From CAVTWY01 sp963738575 (GTDB taxonomy: Bacteria; Pseudomonadota; Gammaproteobacteria; Burkholderiales; Burkholderiaceae_C): 64,000 nt of DNA. Below are positions 16,746 to 24,504 of the stretch, one piece after another; the first letter of the stretch is position 1, and every line of letters starts with the position of its first letter. The DNA lies in assembly GCA_963738575.1 (NCBI GenBank), contig CAVTWY010000003.1:124001-188000 (forward strand), given 5' to 3'. The notes under the pieces are model-generated. The model had not been told where the DNA came from. It did not search any database and saw nothing but the letters and a program-made list of their open reading frames with translations. Made by a program: the position numbers and the translations under genes.

Positions 16746-18101
16746 TCAGCCTTGCAACCGATCTCGCACCAAGTTGATGTGGCTGCGCAGCGCGTACAGC
16801 TGATCGGCGTAGCTCAGCGGTACGGTGACACGCTCCACGTGCTTTTCGATGTCGCCCAGCTCTTGCAGCAACTGGTTGGCGGGCCGTTGCCCCACGGCGT
16901 CTTCAATCTCGCGCAGTTGCCGGTACCACTTGAAGATGCGTGAACGGATGCGGAACTTGTACACCGGTGGCAGCACGCTGGACATCGGGATCAAGACCGC
17001 TGCGATGGACAGCAGCACCGGCCACATGCGCTCCACCAAGTTGGCCAACCAAAATGGCAGGTAGCGTTGCAGCAAGGGCGTGCCGTTGCGGTAGAAACGG
17101 TCGGCCTCTTTGGCCAGCGGGCGCTCGGTGTTGTTGGCGCTGGGGAACTCACCCTTCTTTTGAAACCAACCGGCCTCAGCGTGAAGGGCGTGCGCTGCTT
17201 GCACAAACAATTGCACCAGGGCTGGATGCAAGGTGTCATGGGCCACCAGGGTTGCGGTGGGTGCCACCAGCTTCACGTCAACGGGCGGGATGTCTTTGGC
17301 CAAGTCCACCACACCGCGCGGCAGGGTGACGGGGCTCATGAAAGCGAAGCGGCGCGAGTAGGCCTCGGACTGCGCAAAATTAAAGAGCTTGATGCCCGGC
17401 GTTTGAAGCAGCATCTGCACCATCAACGATTCGGGTGCCGAGGCAAACACCAAAGCATCACTTTGGCCCGCCAACAGGGCCACCACGGCGGGGGTTTGAT
17501 CCTCATCCAACAGGGTGATGCTGTTGGGGGCGATGTTGTTGGCCTCCAGCAGCTTCTTCATCAAGTTGGGCGCGCCGCTGCCGGGCGGCCCGATGTTGAG
17601 CTTCCAGCCCGCCAGCTGGGGCAGGTTGTTGAACGCCGCACCCTTGAGCAGCCGCTGGGCCGAGTCTTCGCGGTAGAACAACCACAGAGGCTCGTAAAAC
17701 AAGCTGCCCAGCGAGCTGAAACCCTCGGCTGGGGCGTCGTCCCCGCGCACGGACCCTTGTTCGTCGGCTCCCCCTTGCACAAAGCCAATTTGCACGCCCG
17801 AGTTCGGGTCTCGCAGCAGCGCCAAGTTTTGGGCTGCACCCTGGGTGGTGCGCAGTTCAACGTCAACGCCATACGCTTTGAGCCGTGCGGCGTAGCGTTT
17901 GCCAAACTGCGCATAGGCCCCTTGCTCGGGCCCGGTGGCCATCACCACCTTGGGCGGTGGCGCGGGGTCCAGCACCCCATAGGCCAGCGCCAACAACAGC
18001 GCAGCCACCACGACAAATGGCCCCACCGTGACGAGCAGATCGCGCACCGACACCAGCGTGAGGCGGGGAATTTGGGGCCGAAGCGGGGTTGGTGTCACCA
18101 T
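16746..18101 (-). CDS. Membrane-anchored TAXI-family TRAP solute-binding protein
   Basis: A 451-residue protein. An N-terminal membrane helix lies near 23-45, followed by a periplasmic TAXI-type solute-binding domain with MATGPEQGAYAQFG, LNIGPPGSGAPNLM and a long central region. A second hydrophobic segment near 355-380 (WPVLLSIAAVLIPM) precedes a basic, helical cytoplasmic tail. Classic TAXI proteins are soluble and work with a fused DctQM permease; no permease gene is next to this one. Such membrane-anchored TAXI proteins may serve an unlinked transporter or act as sensors. The ligand is unknown. The ATG at 18101 gives the expected N-terminus. Confidence 0.85.
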   Translation of the reverse strand: MVTPTPLRPQIPRLTLVSVRDLLVTVGPFVVVAALLLALAYGVLDPAPPPKVVMATGPEQGAYAQFGKRYAARLKAYGVDVELRTTQGAAQNLALLRDPNSGVQIGFVQGGADEQGSVRGDDAPAEGFSSLGSLFYEPLWLFYREDSAQRLLKGAAFNNLPQLAGWKLNIGPPGSGAPNLMKKLLEANNIAPNSITLLDEDQTPAVVALLAGQSDALVFASAPESLMVQMLLQTPGIKLFNFAQSEAYSRRFAFMSPVTLPRGVVDLAKDIPPVDVKLVAPTATLVAHDTLHPALVQLFVQAAHALHAEAGWFQKKGEFPSANNTERPLAKEADRFYRNGTPLLQRYLPFWLANLVERMWPVLLSIAAVLIPMSSVLPPVYKFRIRSRIFKWYRQLREIEDAVGQRPANQLLQELGDIEKHVERVTVPLSYADQLYALRSHINLVRDRLQG

Positions 18102-18174
18102 GGCCTACGATAACGCGACGCAGGTTGAGCAGCGCGAGTGCCCGCGCGCGGAGTCGCAGGCCGGGTTGCGTTGG

Positions 18175-18672
18175 CTAAGCCGCAGCGCGAGCCCGAGCGC
18201 GCTTGCGCGGGGCGGGTTTGGGCGCCGCCTCGATTTCGGGCGTGGCGCTTCGGCGCATCAACATGGCCGTGGTGGCGCCGATCGACGCCAGCGCTGCGGC
18301 GTGCGACGCCAGCATGGTCGCCATGTGGGCCACAGTGTTGGGGTTGACTTGCTCGACAAAGTCGGTGAGCTCGGCGATTTGGCTGGGCAAAAAGTGCGAG
18401 GCATGGTCAAGGTCTTGCTCGCTGTCGGTCTTGGGTTTGTGATCCAAGAAGTAGGCAAAGGCGCCAGCTGACACCCCCATCAGGCTTAGGGTGTTGAGGG
18501 GGCTGAGCAAATACTGGAGCATTTGGGTGCGCAGCGGCTGAGGCGCTTGCCGGTACAAGCGCGACACCAGGCGTGGAGTGGCTTTGCGAAGTCGCTGCGA
18601 CGCTTGGGACACCGTGTTGTCAAGGTCGGTGGGGTGCCACAGCGCGTAGTCGGGGTCGAATTCGTCGGACAT
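18175..18672 (-). CDS. Hypothetical protein with hydrophobic segments and basic tail
   Basis: A 165-residue protein starting MSDEFDPDYALWHPTDLDNT; GGGAG precedes this ATG, which is chosen over one 24 bases upstream. It has moderately hydrophobic stretches near 60-80 (LSLMGVSAGAFAYFLD) and 122-140. The C-terminus is strongly basic (PKPAPRKRARARAAA), a tail that could contact nucleic acid or acidic lipid. I do not recognise a family. Its 3' end lies 73 bases before the start of the TAXI gene on the same strand, so the two may be co-transcribed. Confidence 0.65.
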   Translation of the reverse strand: MSDEFDPDYALWHPTDLDNTVSQASQRLRKATPRLVSRLYRQAPQPLRTQMLQYLLSPLNTLSLMGVSAGAFAYFLDHKPKTDSEQDLDHASHFLPSQIAELTDFVEQVNPNTVAHMATMLASHAAALASIGATTAMLMRRSATPEIEAAPKPAPRKRARARAAA

Positions 18673-18985
18673 GGTTGCTCCCAAGGGGCTGGCCACTTTG
18701 GAGCCAGTGGATGGACATGAGGGTCATCCCAACAGATCCCGAAGTTACGCTTGATTGATGACGGTGTCATGATGCCGAAAGCATCATGGCGTAACGAGTG
18801 CGTGAACAAGTTCACGCCAAGGGTTGCAGCGTGGCGCGCCGGGTGGTGCAGCCCCCGGCAACCCGTGCGCTTCGCCCTTGGGGATGGCTGTGGTTTTGCT
18901 TACTATCTCGACGCAGCGAATTTTTGGGGCGTGCGCTTGGCTGCACCCTTTTTTACCCCACTGATCATTGGGATGCTTCTTTGCC
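18673..18985. other. Divergent intergenic region rich in hairpins
   Basis: There is no credible gene in these 313 bases. From 18744 to about 18864 there are at least three strong inverted repeats, detailed in the following entry. The remainder, including an AT-richer stretch near 18895-18925, shows no other feature I can name, though promoters for the divergent flanking genes are expected here. Confidence 0.6.
18744..18864. ncRNA. Candidate structured RNA or multi-hairpin element
   Basis: Stem A: CATGATGC-CGAAA-GCATCATG (18768-18788, 8 bp perfect). It is extended by an outer stem GTTACGC (18744-18750) with GCGTAAC (18789-18795); the 3' side is continuous and the 5' side has a 17-base bulge. 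Stem B: GCGTGAA-CAAG-TTCACGC (18800-18817, 7 bp perfect). Stem C: GGGTTGC (18821-18827) with GCAACCC (18858-18864), enclosing a GC-rich inner helix. No T-run follows, so simple terminators do not explain it. It could be a 5' leader of the gene at 18986, a small RNA, or a DNA operator cluster. I match it to no known RNA family. Confidence 0.4.
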
Positions 18986-19399
18986 GTGACCACCGCCCAC
19001 CAACCCCCTTTCAACACGTCGAACCTGGTCGAATTTGAGACTGTTTCACTGGCCATGGCGCGCGACGTGCTGAACGATCAGCCCGCCGCCTTGGAGAAGA
19101 TGCTCGAAGGCGACCCCGCGGCCTGGGAAAAGTTTCGCCAGGCGCAAACGCGCGAGGACAAACGCCTGGGCAAACACGCCATGGTGTGGCTGAGCGATTT
19201 GCCCAAGGCGATGCGGCCGCTGCGCACGGCAGTGCACTACACCCACGTTGTCAACCGGTTGGCTGCACTGTGGGTCAAGGGTGATGAGCTGGACGTGTAC
19301 TTTGAGGGTCTGCTGAACAGCCGACGCAAGAACAGGCGCGGCTTTCCGGCCGATGTGAATCAAGAGCTCGAAGTGCTGCGCGCGTTCAAATTGGGTTAG
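18986..19399 (+). CDS. Conserved-looking hypothetical protein
   Basis: A protein of about 137 residues from a GTG start; an in-frame ATG lies six codons upstream and neither has a good ribosome site. The sequence is helical and charged, with FETVSLAMARDVLNDQPAAL, MVWLSDLPKAMRPLRTAVHY and RRKNRRGFPADVNQELEVL. Composition and codon use look like a real cytosolic protein. No family is recognised. It ends 11 bases before the first possible start of the RNase II-type gene, so the two probably form an operon. Confidence 0.65.
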   Translation: MTTAHQPPFNTSNLVEFETVSLAMARDVLNDQPAALEKMLEGDPAAWEKFRQAQTREDKRLGKHAMVWLSDLPKAMRPLRTAVHYTHVVNRLAALWVKGDELDVYFEGLLNSRRKNRRGFPADVNQELEVLRAFKLG

Positions 19400-19409
19400 G
19401 TCGACACGA

Positions 19410-20960
19410 TTGCCAATGCTGCAGTCGCGGCCAGGCCCCGGGCGCTGGCGCTACCGCCGTCCAGTAAGATGCCCCGACACCATTGGCGGGAGCCCACCTT
19501 GCGACACCATCAGCGATCCGATCTTAGAAGCCCTGGCTGTGGCCGCCATGGTGGAGCGGGGTTTGACCCCCGAGTTTTCGGGTGACGTGGTGCGACAACT
19601 GGGCACCATCCAAGGCCCGAGCGAAGAGGCGGGTGCCACCATCCAAGACCTCACAGCGTTGTTGTGGTGTTCGATCGATAACGACGACTCACGCGACCTG
19701 GACCAACTCACGGTAAGCGAAACGCAGCCCGACGGCTCGGTGCGCATCTTGGTGGCCATCGCCGACGTTGACACGCTGGTGCGCAAGGACACGCCGATCG
19801 ACGGGCATGCGCGTGGCAACACCACGTCGGTGTACACGTCGGCGCGCATTTTTCCGATGCTGCCCGAAAAGTTGTCCACCGACTTCACGTCGATGAACCC
19901 CCAGGTGGAGCGCCTCGCGATGGTGACGACGATGCACATCAAACCCGACGGCTCGGTGGGTCACGCCGAGCTTCAGCGCGCGCGTGTGCACAACAAGGCC
20001 AAGCTCGACTACGACACGGTGTCGGATTGGATCGACGGCAAAGCACCGTTGCCGGCTGCGGCGGCCGCGGTGAAGGGCATGGAGCAGCAGTTGCGGGTGC
20101 AGGATTCGGTGGCGCAACAGATGCGGGCCTTGCGGCGCGAGCACGGGGCGCTGGAGTTTCAAACCTTTCAGCCCAAGGCCGTGTTTGACGGCGACCGTGT
20201 GGTGGAGATTCGCCAGCAGGTGCAAAACCGCGCGCGTCAAATCATCGAAGAGTTCATGATCGCCACCAACGGTGCCACGGCGCTGTACCTGGCGGGCAAA
20301 CGGCGTGCGTCGGTGCGCCGCGTGGTGCGGTCCCCCGAGCGCTGGGCACGCATCGTCGAGGTGGCGGCCGAGTATGGCGAAAAGCTGCCTCCCGACCCCG
20401 ATGCCTTGGCGCTGGAGCATTTTTTGGTCAAGCAGCGGCAACGAGACCCGCTGCGCTTTCCCGATCTGTCGCTGGTGATCATCAAGTTGATGGGCGCGGG
20501 CGAGTACGTGGTGGAGGTGCCGGGCGGCCCCAAGATTGGCCACTTTGGGTTGGCTGTGCGCGACTATTCACACTCCACTGCCCCCAACCGCCGCTACCCT
20601 GATCTGATCACGCAGCGCTTGCTCAAGGCCGCCATCACCGGGGCGCCAGCGCCCTACAGTCATGCCGAGTTGGCGGCCCTGGCCACCCACTGCTCGCAAC
20701 AAGAAGACGCCGCCAACAAAGTGGAGCGCCAGATGCGCAAGTCGGAGGCGGCCTTGCTGCTTCAGTCGCGTGTGGGGCAAACGTTTGACGGTGTGGTGAC
20801 AGGTGTGGCCAAGGGCAACACCTGGGTTCGCATTTTTGCGCCACCGGCCGAGGGCATGTTGCGCACGCGCCAGTCGCTGCGCGTGGGGCAAAAGGTTCGG
20901 GTGCGCCTCGATTCAACCAACGTCGAGCGCGGGTTCATTGACTTTGACCACCTGAGCTGA
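19410..20960 (+). CDS. RNase II/RNB-domain exoribonuclease
   Basis: Up to 516 residues. The RNB catalytic domain fills about residues 60-420 and starts with SIDNDDSRDLDQLTVSE, the metal-binding Asp cluster. Later motifs are YSHSTAPNRRYPDLITQRLL (the family RRYxDL signature) and a C-terminal S1-like region ending VRVRLDSTNVERGFIDFDHLS. It would degrade single-stranded RNA 3' to 5'. Compared with E. coli RNase II (D-x-D-D), the last Asp of the cluster is Gln. The start is uncertain: the first roughly 30 codons from 19410 look non-coding, and the true start may be near CDTISDPILEALAV, around 19500, at a non-ATG codon. Confidence 0.85.
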   Translation: MPMLQSRPGPGRWRYRRPVRCPDTIGGSPPCDTISDPILEALAVAAMVERGLTPEFSGDVVRQLGTIQGPSEEAGATIQDLTALLWCSIDNDDSRDLDQLTVSETQPDGSVRILVAIADVDTLVRKDTPIDGHARGNTTSVYTSARIFPMLPEKLSTDFTSMNPQVERLAMVTTMHIKPDGSVGHAELQRARVHNKAKLDYDTVSDWIDGKAPLPAAAAAVKGMEQQLRVQDSVAQQMRALRREHGALEFQTFQPKAVFDGDRVVEIRQQVQNRARQIIEEFMIATNGATALYLAGKRRASVRRVVRSPERWARIVEVAAEYGEKLPPDPDALALEHFLVKQRQRDPLRFPDLSLVIIKLMGAGEYVVEVPGGPKIGHFGLAVRDYSHSTAPNRRYPDLITQRLLKAAITGAPAPYSHAELAALATHCSQQEDAANKVERQMRKSEAALLLQSRVGQTFDGVVTGVAKGNTWVRIFAPPAEGMLRTRQSLRVGQKVRVRLDSTNVERGFIDFDHLS

Positions 20961-20967
20961 AGGGCGC

Positions 20968-22866
20968 CTAAGCGCTGTGCGACGAAAGCCGGGACAGTGG
21001 TGTTGCTGCGCTGACACCCTGCATGGGGCGGGGACTCTGCTTGGCCTTGCCACTGGCGCTGCCACCTGCGGCGTCCAGTGCAGCCATCATGGGTGCGGGC
21101 AGGGCGCTGCGATGCATCGCCACCCCCACCGCCAGCACATCGATCACCAGCAGGTGCAAGATGCGGCTCACCATCGGCATTTGGGTGGCCACGTCTTCGG
21201 TGTGGTCAACGATAAGCGCCACGTCGGCCTTGCGCGCCAGCGGTGATTGGCTGGCGGTGATGGCGATGACGGCGGCGCCGCGCTCTTTGGCCGTGGCGGC
21301 CACGGCGTCCAGCTCGGCCACATGGCCACTTTGGCTGATGACGATCACCAGGTCATGTTGTTTGAGGGCACTGGCCGCCAGCAATTGCAGGCGCGGTTCG
21401 GTGTAGGCGTTGCAGGTGATGCCAAAGCGCAGAAACTTGTATTGCGCGTCGTGTGCCACCACGCCGTAATGGCCCACCGCGTGGATTTCGATTCGCTGCG
21501 CGCGGTCGATCAAGGTGACGGCGCGGTCGATCATGTCGCGGTTGAGGTGGTCGCGCAATTGGAGGATGGCCGACGCAGTGTTGCCAAGCACCTTGGCGCC
21601 CAACTCCAAGCTTGAATCGTCGCCCGTGACTTGCACGTGCGTGACCGGCATGGCGCCCGTCAAGCCCGAGGCCAAACGCAGCTTGAAATCAGACAAGCCC
21701 TCACACCCCAGCGATCGGCAAAACCGAATGACGGTGGGTTGGCTGACGTTGGCAGCTCGGGCAATTTGGGCAATCGGGTCGTTGAGCGCTGCACGCGGGT
21801 GCGCCAACACGTGGTCGGCCACGCGCCGCTCGGCGGGTGAAAGGCAGGACACCCCGCGCCGCACCTGCTCCAGAATGGATGAGCGAGGCTTGGCGTTGAG
21901 GGCGCGCAGTTGCGACTCCAGGATGGCCGACGCACCGATGAAGGTGGCGCTCTCAGCAGTAATCACATAGGTGGGCACGGCCTTGAGGTAGTCGCTGAAA
22001 CGGCCTTTGTCTTCAAAGCGTGCCCGAAACCGCGAGGCGTCAAACGACGCGCCCAGGCGCGGCACGATGCCGCCGCCGATGTAGATGCCACCCGTGGCCC
22101 CCAGCGTCACGGCCAAGTTTGCCGCCGCTGTGCCCATCAAGGCGCAAAACAAATCAAGGGTATCGACACAAAGCGCGTCGGACGCGTCCAGCGCACGGCG
22201 TGTGATCTCGGGTGCCAGCAGCGGCATGACGCTTTGGCTGTGGGCCGCCGCCAAAGCGCTGTGAATCAGCTCGATGCCGGGGCCCGACAGCAAGCGCTCA
22301 AAAGACACGTGTGGGTATTTGGCTAGGGCGTATTGCAGCACCGCAATTTCACGGGCGTCACGGGGTGCAAAACTGGCGTGGCCGCCTTCGGTGCCCAAGG
22401 CCACCCAGCCGTCGTCGCTGGGGATCAGGCCCGACACACCCAGGCCCGAGCCTGCGCCCAACACCCCCACCACGCTGGCTTGGCGCGGCAACCCACCCCC
22501 CACCTGCCGGCGTTCTTTGGGTGTCAGTCGCGGCACCGCCATGGCCAGTGCGGTGAAATCGTTGACCACCACCAGCGTCTCCAATCCCAAACGCGCGCGC
22601 ATCGCTTCAATCGAAAACTGCCAGTGGTAGTTGGTCATCCGCACCTGGTCGCCCTCGACCGGGTTGGCGATGGCCACGCCGGCGTGTTGCACGGTGTTTT
22701 GCGACACACTTTGCAGGTAGGCGCTGACGGCAGCCTGAAAGTCAGTGTGGTCAGCGCAGCGCAGCGACGCACTTTGCACGAAGGTGCCCGGCGCGGTCTC
22801 AAGCGCAAAGCGCGCGTACGTGCCGCCGATGTCAGCCATGAGGCGCGGGCATTCATAGGGCGTCAT
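20968..22866 (-). CDS. glk: Bifunctional glucokinase / RpiR-family transcriptional regulator
   Basis: A 632-residue fusion. Residues 1-320 are a bacterial glucokinase: the ADIGGTYARFAL phosphate loop, VVNDFTALAMAVP, the LGAGSGLGVSGL loop, GTEGGHASFAPRD and GGIYIGGGIVPRLG. Residues about 335-410 are an RpiR-type HTH (NVSQPTVIRFCRSLG) and about 460-590 a SIS sugar-phosphate-binding domain (IVISQSGHVAELDAV). The kinase would make glucose-6-phosphate. The regulator half resembles HexR, which in other proteobacteria binds Entner-Doudoroff intermediates. The fusion is known in Burkholderiales. It is divergent from a second glucokinase gene, with two matching palindromes between. The ATG at 22866 is chosen to place the kinase motif correctly; the ribosome site is weak. 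Confidence 0.93.
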   Translation of the reverse strand: MTPYECPRLMADIGGTYARFALETAPGTFVQSASLRCADHTDFQAAVSAYLQSVSQNTVQHAGVAIANPVEGDQVRMTNYHWQFSIEAMRARLGLETLVVVNDFTALAMAVPRLTPKERRQVGGGLPRQASVVGVLGAGSGLGVSGLIPSDDGWVALGTEGGHASFAPRDAREIAVLQYALAKYPHVSFERLLSGPGIELIHSALAAAHSQSVMPLLAPEITRRALDASDALCVDTLDLFCALMGTAAANLAVTLGATGGIYIGGGIVPRLGASFDASRFRARFEDKGRFSDYLKAVPTYVITAESATFIGASAILESQLRALNAKPRSSILEQVRRGVSCLSPAERRVADHVLAHPRAALNDPIAQIARAANVSQPTVIRFCRSLGCEGLSDFKLRLASGLTGAMPVTHVQVTGDDSSLELGAKVLGNTASAILQLRDHLNRDMIDRAVTLIDRAQRIEIHAVGHYGVVAHDAQYKFLRFGITCNAYTEPRLQLLAASALKQHDLVIVISQSGHVAELDAVAATAKERGAAVIAITASQSPLARKADVALIVDHTEDVATQMPMVSRILHLLVIDVLAVGVAMHRSALPAPMMAALDAAGGSASGKAKQSPRPMQGVSAATPLSRLSSHSA

Positions 22867-22920
22867 GCCACCATGGTAGCAAGGCTGCGGCTGCATCCAC
22901 TTCGGAAGCTCACTGCTTGC

Positions 22921-22933
22921 GTAACTTGACTAC
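22921..22933. promoter_or_regulatory. Candidate HexR/RpiR-type operator, copy 1 (GTAACTTGACTAC)
   Basis: A 13-mer with GTA...TAC arms, 55 bases upstream of the fusion gene start. It matches copy 2 at 10 of 13 positions and the GTAGTTTTACTAC core described for gammaproteobacterial HexR at 10 of 13. Confidence 0.55.
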
Positions 22934-22993
22934 GGGTGATCGCGTTGGCGCTGCCGAGTGCATGTGCGCCGCCGAGCACCCAGGGGCCAGCTT

Positions 22994-23011
22994 TAGCCGG
23001 AAAAACGGCTA
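22994..23011. repeat. Short inverted repeat between the glucokinase promoters
   Basis: TAGCCG-GAAAAA-CGGCTA, 6-base perfect arms, midway between the two candidate operators. It could be an additional protein site; there is no T-run for termination. Confidence 0.4.
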
Positions 23012-23077
23012 TCACTGTCGGCGCGTACAGTCTGGAATTTGGCGTGATCTTTGCAGTGATACTGTTGCGCTCGTTGG

Positions 23078-23090
23078 GTAATTTCGCTAC
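23078..23090. promoter_or_regulatory. Candidate HexR/RpiR-type operator, copy 2 (GTAATTTCGCTAC)
   Basis: A second 13-mer of the form GTAAYTTSRCTAC, 32 bases upstream of the stand-alone glucokinase ATG, where a bound protein would block transcription or initiation. Confidence 0.55.
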
Positions 23091-23122
23091 GTTTGGACGA
23101 TTAACAGATAGCCACGCATCCC

Positions 23123-24157
23123 ATGAATTCATCGATTGACCTCGGTGCGTCGCACCAGGCAGACGCACGCGCCGTCGACACTGGGCTGATCGTGGCCGAC
23201 ATCGGTGGCACCAACGCCCGCTTTGCCCGTGTGACAGCCACAGGTCAATTGGCCGATGTGCACACCCTGTCGGTGGGCGACCATGCCGGCGTGGTGCAAG
23301 CCACACGAGCCTACCTGGACGCGGTGACAGCGGGTCAGGGCACGGGCGCCGGTGCCGTCAAGCTGAAGCGTGCTGCGTTTGCGGTGGCATCGCCCATTAC
23401 AGGCGACGAGGTGAGCCTGACCAACGGGCCGTGGTCGTTTTCGCGCCAATGCGTGACGCAAGAGCTGGGGTTGAGCAGCTTGCTGGTGCTTAACGACTTT
23501 GAGGCTCTGGCGCTTTCGCTGCCTTGCTTGGGCGCGCATCAAATCAGGCCGTGGGGTGCAGCGCCGGTGCCGCAGGGCATGCTGGCCGTGGTGGGCGCAG
23601 GCACGGGGTTGGGCGTGGCGGGCGTGCTGCAAACGCCACAGGGCTGGCATGCAGTACCCGGCGAAGGGGGCCACGCCACGCTGGCCAGCACCGACGACTT
23701 TGAGCGCCAAGTGCTGGACCACGCTCGCCAATCCTTTTTGCACGTGTCGGCCGAACGCTTGCTGTCTGGCACGGGGCTGCCGGTGTTGCACCGCGCCGTG
23801 GCGGCGGTGCTTGGGGTGTCCAGCGAGTCTTTGAGCACCGAGCAAATCATCGAGCAGGGGTTGGCGCGGCGTGATGCTGCCTGCGACCGCACCGTCGACA
23901 CCTTTTGCGCGCTGCTTGGCAGCTTTAGCGGCAACGTGACCCTAACCTTGGGAGCGCGGGGTGGGCTTTACATTGGCGGTGGCATGGTGCCGCGCCTGGG
24001 TGAGCGGTTCTTTCAGTCGGCGTTTCGGCAGCGCTTTGAGGCCAAGGGGCGCTACAGCAGCTACTTGCAGACGGTGCCCACGGTGTTGATCACCGACACG
24101 ATGGCGGCGCTGTCGGGCGCCGCGTTTGTGCTGCGTTCTACGCCAATTCAACCGTAG
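23123..24157 (+). CDS. glk: Glucokinase
   Basis: A 344-residue ROK-independent bacterial glucokinase (Glk family). VADIGGTNARFARV is at about 25-38, LVLNDFEALALSLP near 115, VVGAGTGLGVAGV near 152, PGEGGHATLASTDD near 175 and GGLYIGGGMVPRLG near 285. It phosphorylates glucose with ATP in the cytoplasm. It is slightly longer at the N-terminus than typical because about 20 polar residues precede the phosphate loop. It is a paralogue of the kinase half of the divergent fusion gene, sharing the same motif order. Its 3' end overlaps the convergent hypothetical gene by ten bases. Confidence 0.94.
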   Translation: MNSSIDLGASHQADARAVDTGLIVADIGGTNARFARVTATGQLADVHTLSVGDHAGVVQATRAYLDAVTAGQGTGAGAVKLKRAAFAVASPITGDEVSLTNGPWSFSRQCVTQELGLSSLLVLNDFEALALSLPCLGAHQIRPWGAAPVPQGMLAVVGAGTGLGVAGVLQTPQGWHAVPGEGGHATLASTDDFERQVLDHARQSFLHVSAERLLSGTGLPVLHRAVAAVLGVSSESLSTEQIIEQGLARRDAACDRTVDTFCALLGSFSGNVTLTLGARGGLYIGGGMVPRLGERFFQSAFRQRFEAKGRYSSYLQTVPTVLITDTMAALSGAAFVLRSTPIQP

Positions 24158-24369
24158 TTGACGACCCACTCTATGGCCTGCGCGCGGGCCGCGTCGAGTG
24201 CAGTGGCCTCGGACAAATAATCGCCGCGTGGCACCGCAATGATGCGCGGTCGGCGCGGCCAGTGATGCTTGCACACCACCACGTTGGGCACAAACAGACC
24301 GCGGTCGTCAGCCTGTGCCGTGCATTGCAAATCGTAGTCGCCGTGCCGAAAGGTGTTGTGTGCGTCCAT
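24148..24369 (-). CDS. Small hypothetical protein
   Basis: A 73-residue polar protein (MDAHNTFRHGDYDLQCTAQA) with a central VVVCKHHWPRRPRIIAVPRG and a C-terminal helix ATALDAARAQAIEWVVNYG. The pattern suggests a small folded domain rather than noise. No family is recognised. No strong ribosome site precedes the ATG. It is convergent with glk and lies downstream of the nar/ppiC genes on the same strand. Confidence 0.5.
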   Translation of the reverse strand: MDAHNTFRHGDYDLQCTAQADDRGLFVPNVVVCKHHWPRRPRIIAVPRGDYLSEATALDAARAQAIEWVVNYG

Positions 24370-24504
24370 GGTCTGCGCCCGGGCCGAAAAGGGCAGTATG
24401 CACCTTTCTGGGTGACGCCAATCGTAACGGCGCGCAGCGCTCGAACGGCGATGATGCCGAGTCGGTCGTCCGGCACGGCGACGCCTTCGGCCGTGGTGTT
24501 CACG

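Noticed and set aside
22994..23011. Intrinsic terminator between the divergent glucokinase genes
   Set aside because: The stem is short, no T-run follows on either strand, and both flanking genes start here rather than end.
24171..24503. 110-codon minus-strand frame overlapping the small hypothetical gene
   Set aside because: It shares DNA with the better 73-codon frame and its residues (Thr/Arg/Cys-rich, irregular) look like an out-of-frame translation.
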